Source: Mycobacterium saskatchewanense
GTDB lineage: Bacteria > Actinomycetota > Actinomycetes > Mycobacteriales > Mycobacteriaceae
NCBI RefSeq assembly: GCF_010729105.1
Contig: NZ_AP022573.1
Span: 3,658,001-3,722,000, forward strand
Reading direction: 5' to 3'
Length of the DNA: 64,000 nucleotides
Made by a program: the position numbers and the translations under genes. The notes below the pieces were generated by a model. The model searched no databases, was not told the DNA's origin, and was given only the letters and a program-made list of their open reading frames with translations. Each line of letters opens with the position of its first letter. Position 1 is the stretch's first letter. This document shows, piece by piece, positions 63,503 through 64,000 of this stretch.

Positions 63503-64000
63503 GCGCGCTCCTCGCGTCGGCGGACCGCAACCGCGACGGCGGGCGCCGCCGGGTTGTCCAGCCAGCGCACCACCACGAAGCCACGCCGGCGGCCGCCGGT
63601 ATCGAGCCAGTGGCCAAACCCGTAGTCCCGCTCGGAGATTGCGATGCGGACCCGGCCGTCACCTTCGGGGCGTAGCGCACGGTTGGTCACCGAGCTGTTC
63701 CGGCGGCGCGGCTCGAGGCACTCGTGCCAGATGCTCTCCAGCGTGACGTTCCAGTAGCGGGTGTCGGGCGGCTCGATGTCGAGCACGAGCGCTTCACCGG
63801 GATCGAGCCGGAACGTCCCCATCATGTAGAGGTTGTCGGGGGTGGTGTCGGCGGCACCCAGGTCGGCGGCCGCCGCCGTCATCAGGGTGTTGGGGCGGTC
63901 GAGCAGCTCCGGCTTGATCGTGCGGTGCAGCGTAACGAGTTTCATCAGGGTCCACGCCATGGCGGTGAACTGTTCGGCGAGTTCGTCGTCGGACAGCGCC
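63499..64000 (-). CDS. DUF1214-domain protein (cut by window edge)
   Basis: The C-terminal part of a DUF1214 protein; the frame stays open to the right edge. Visible marks are DNLYMMGTFRLDPGEALVLDIEP, then TRYWNVTLESIWHECLE, then NRALRPEGDGRVRIAISERDYG and NPAAPAVAV, typical of the DUF1254/DUF1214 group of unknown function often found next to sulfotransferases in mycobacteria. The GTGA overlap with the sulfotransferase start supports a shared transcript. The upstream half lies outside the window. Confidence 0.8.
   Translation of the reverse strand, partial: ALSDDELAEQFTAMAWTLMKLVTLHRTIKPELLDRPNTLMTAAAADLGAADTTPDNLYMMGTFRLDPGEALVLDIEPPDTRYWNVTLESIWHECLEPRRRNSSVTNRALRPEGDGRVRIAISERDYGFGHWLDTGGRRRGFVVVRWLDNPAAPAVAVAVRRREERA

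Overview
The window is chromosomal DNA of a high-GC actinobacterium and almost certainly a slow-growing Mycobacterium. It carries a mycolic-acid cyclopropane synthase-type methyltransferase, a wax ester synthase/diacylglycerol acyltransferase, Eis, an actinobacterial CtaD, a PrrB-like sensor kinase, DUF732 and DUF4185 secreted proteins, two LCM-type methyltransferases and many F420/LLM-type oxidoreductases. Codon third positions are overwhelmingly G or C, and GTG starts are common. No rRNA, tRNA, CRISPR array, insertion sequence, integrase or phage gene was recognised. The accessory character comes from catabolic and redox cassettes and from several decayed genes.

Layout. 1-4.9 kb: LysR effector domain (cut by the window edge), small membrane protein, Nudix hydrolase, zinc-ribbon protein, a frameshifted NHL-repeat gene, a 55-aa acidic protein, a methyltransferase and a DUF732 protein. 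4.9-7.5 kb: MarR-LLM-SDR operon divergent from an F420-type reductase, with two abutting 14-bp palindromes between them. 7.5-15.2 kb: YiaA/B remnant, 2-hydroxyacid dehydrogenase, double AsnC regulator divergent from an SDR-LLM pair, another LLM, a formate/nitrite-type channel, an anti-sigma-type ATPase behind a SigF-like promoter, and a 4Fe-4S protein. 15.3-19.9 kb: WS/DGAT, malQ and the cyclopropane synthase homologue. 20-29.7 kb: secreted protein, glyoxalase, DMT exporter with two small downstream genes, esterase, SCO6745-family protein, hemerythrin, LLM, small catalase-type peroxidase, ketopantoate reductase-like protein and CPBP protease. 29.7-36.7 kb: methyltransferase, large PLP decarboxylase, DUF3533-like membrane protein, MFS transporter and lipoprotein. 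36.7-41.1 kb: SsuBAC-like ABC importer and ctaD. 41.2-47.1 kb: DUF4185 protein, cytochrome P450 remnant, FAD oxidase, eis, and an acyl-CoA dehydrogenase with its TetR gene. 47.3-54.2 kb: PrrB-like kinase without an adjacent response regulator, SulP transporter, and an amidohydrolase-Rieske oxygenase-membrane protein operon behind a 23-bp palindrome. 54.2-57.2 kb: anti-anti-sigma/anti-sigma pair and a membrane-anchored catalase-fold protein coupled to cytochrome b561. 57.3-64 kb: class I aldolase, triple-DUF190 protein, TetR divergent from a double-length acyl-CoA dehydrogenase, sulfotransferase and a DUF1214 protein (cut by the right edge).

Working themes. Several cassettes pair a regulator with redox enzymes across a shared, palindrome-bearing promoter: MarR at 7.03 kb, TetR at 47.06 kb and TetR at 60.0 kb. 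A fourth palindrome at 54.1 kb sits in front of a catabolic operon that has no adjacent regulator. Two RsbW-like ATPases and one RsbV-like protein suggest stress-sigma partner switching, but no sigma factor gene is in the window. Two catalase-fold proteins of different subtype are present, one soluble and one anchored beside a b-type cytochrome. Pseudogenes (NHL repeat, YiaA/B, P450) show ongoing gene decay. All functional assignments come from reading sequence and motifs; no database search was run.
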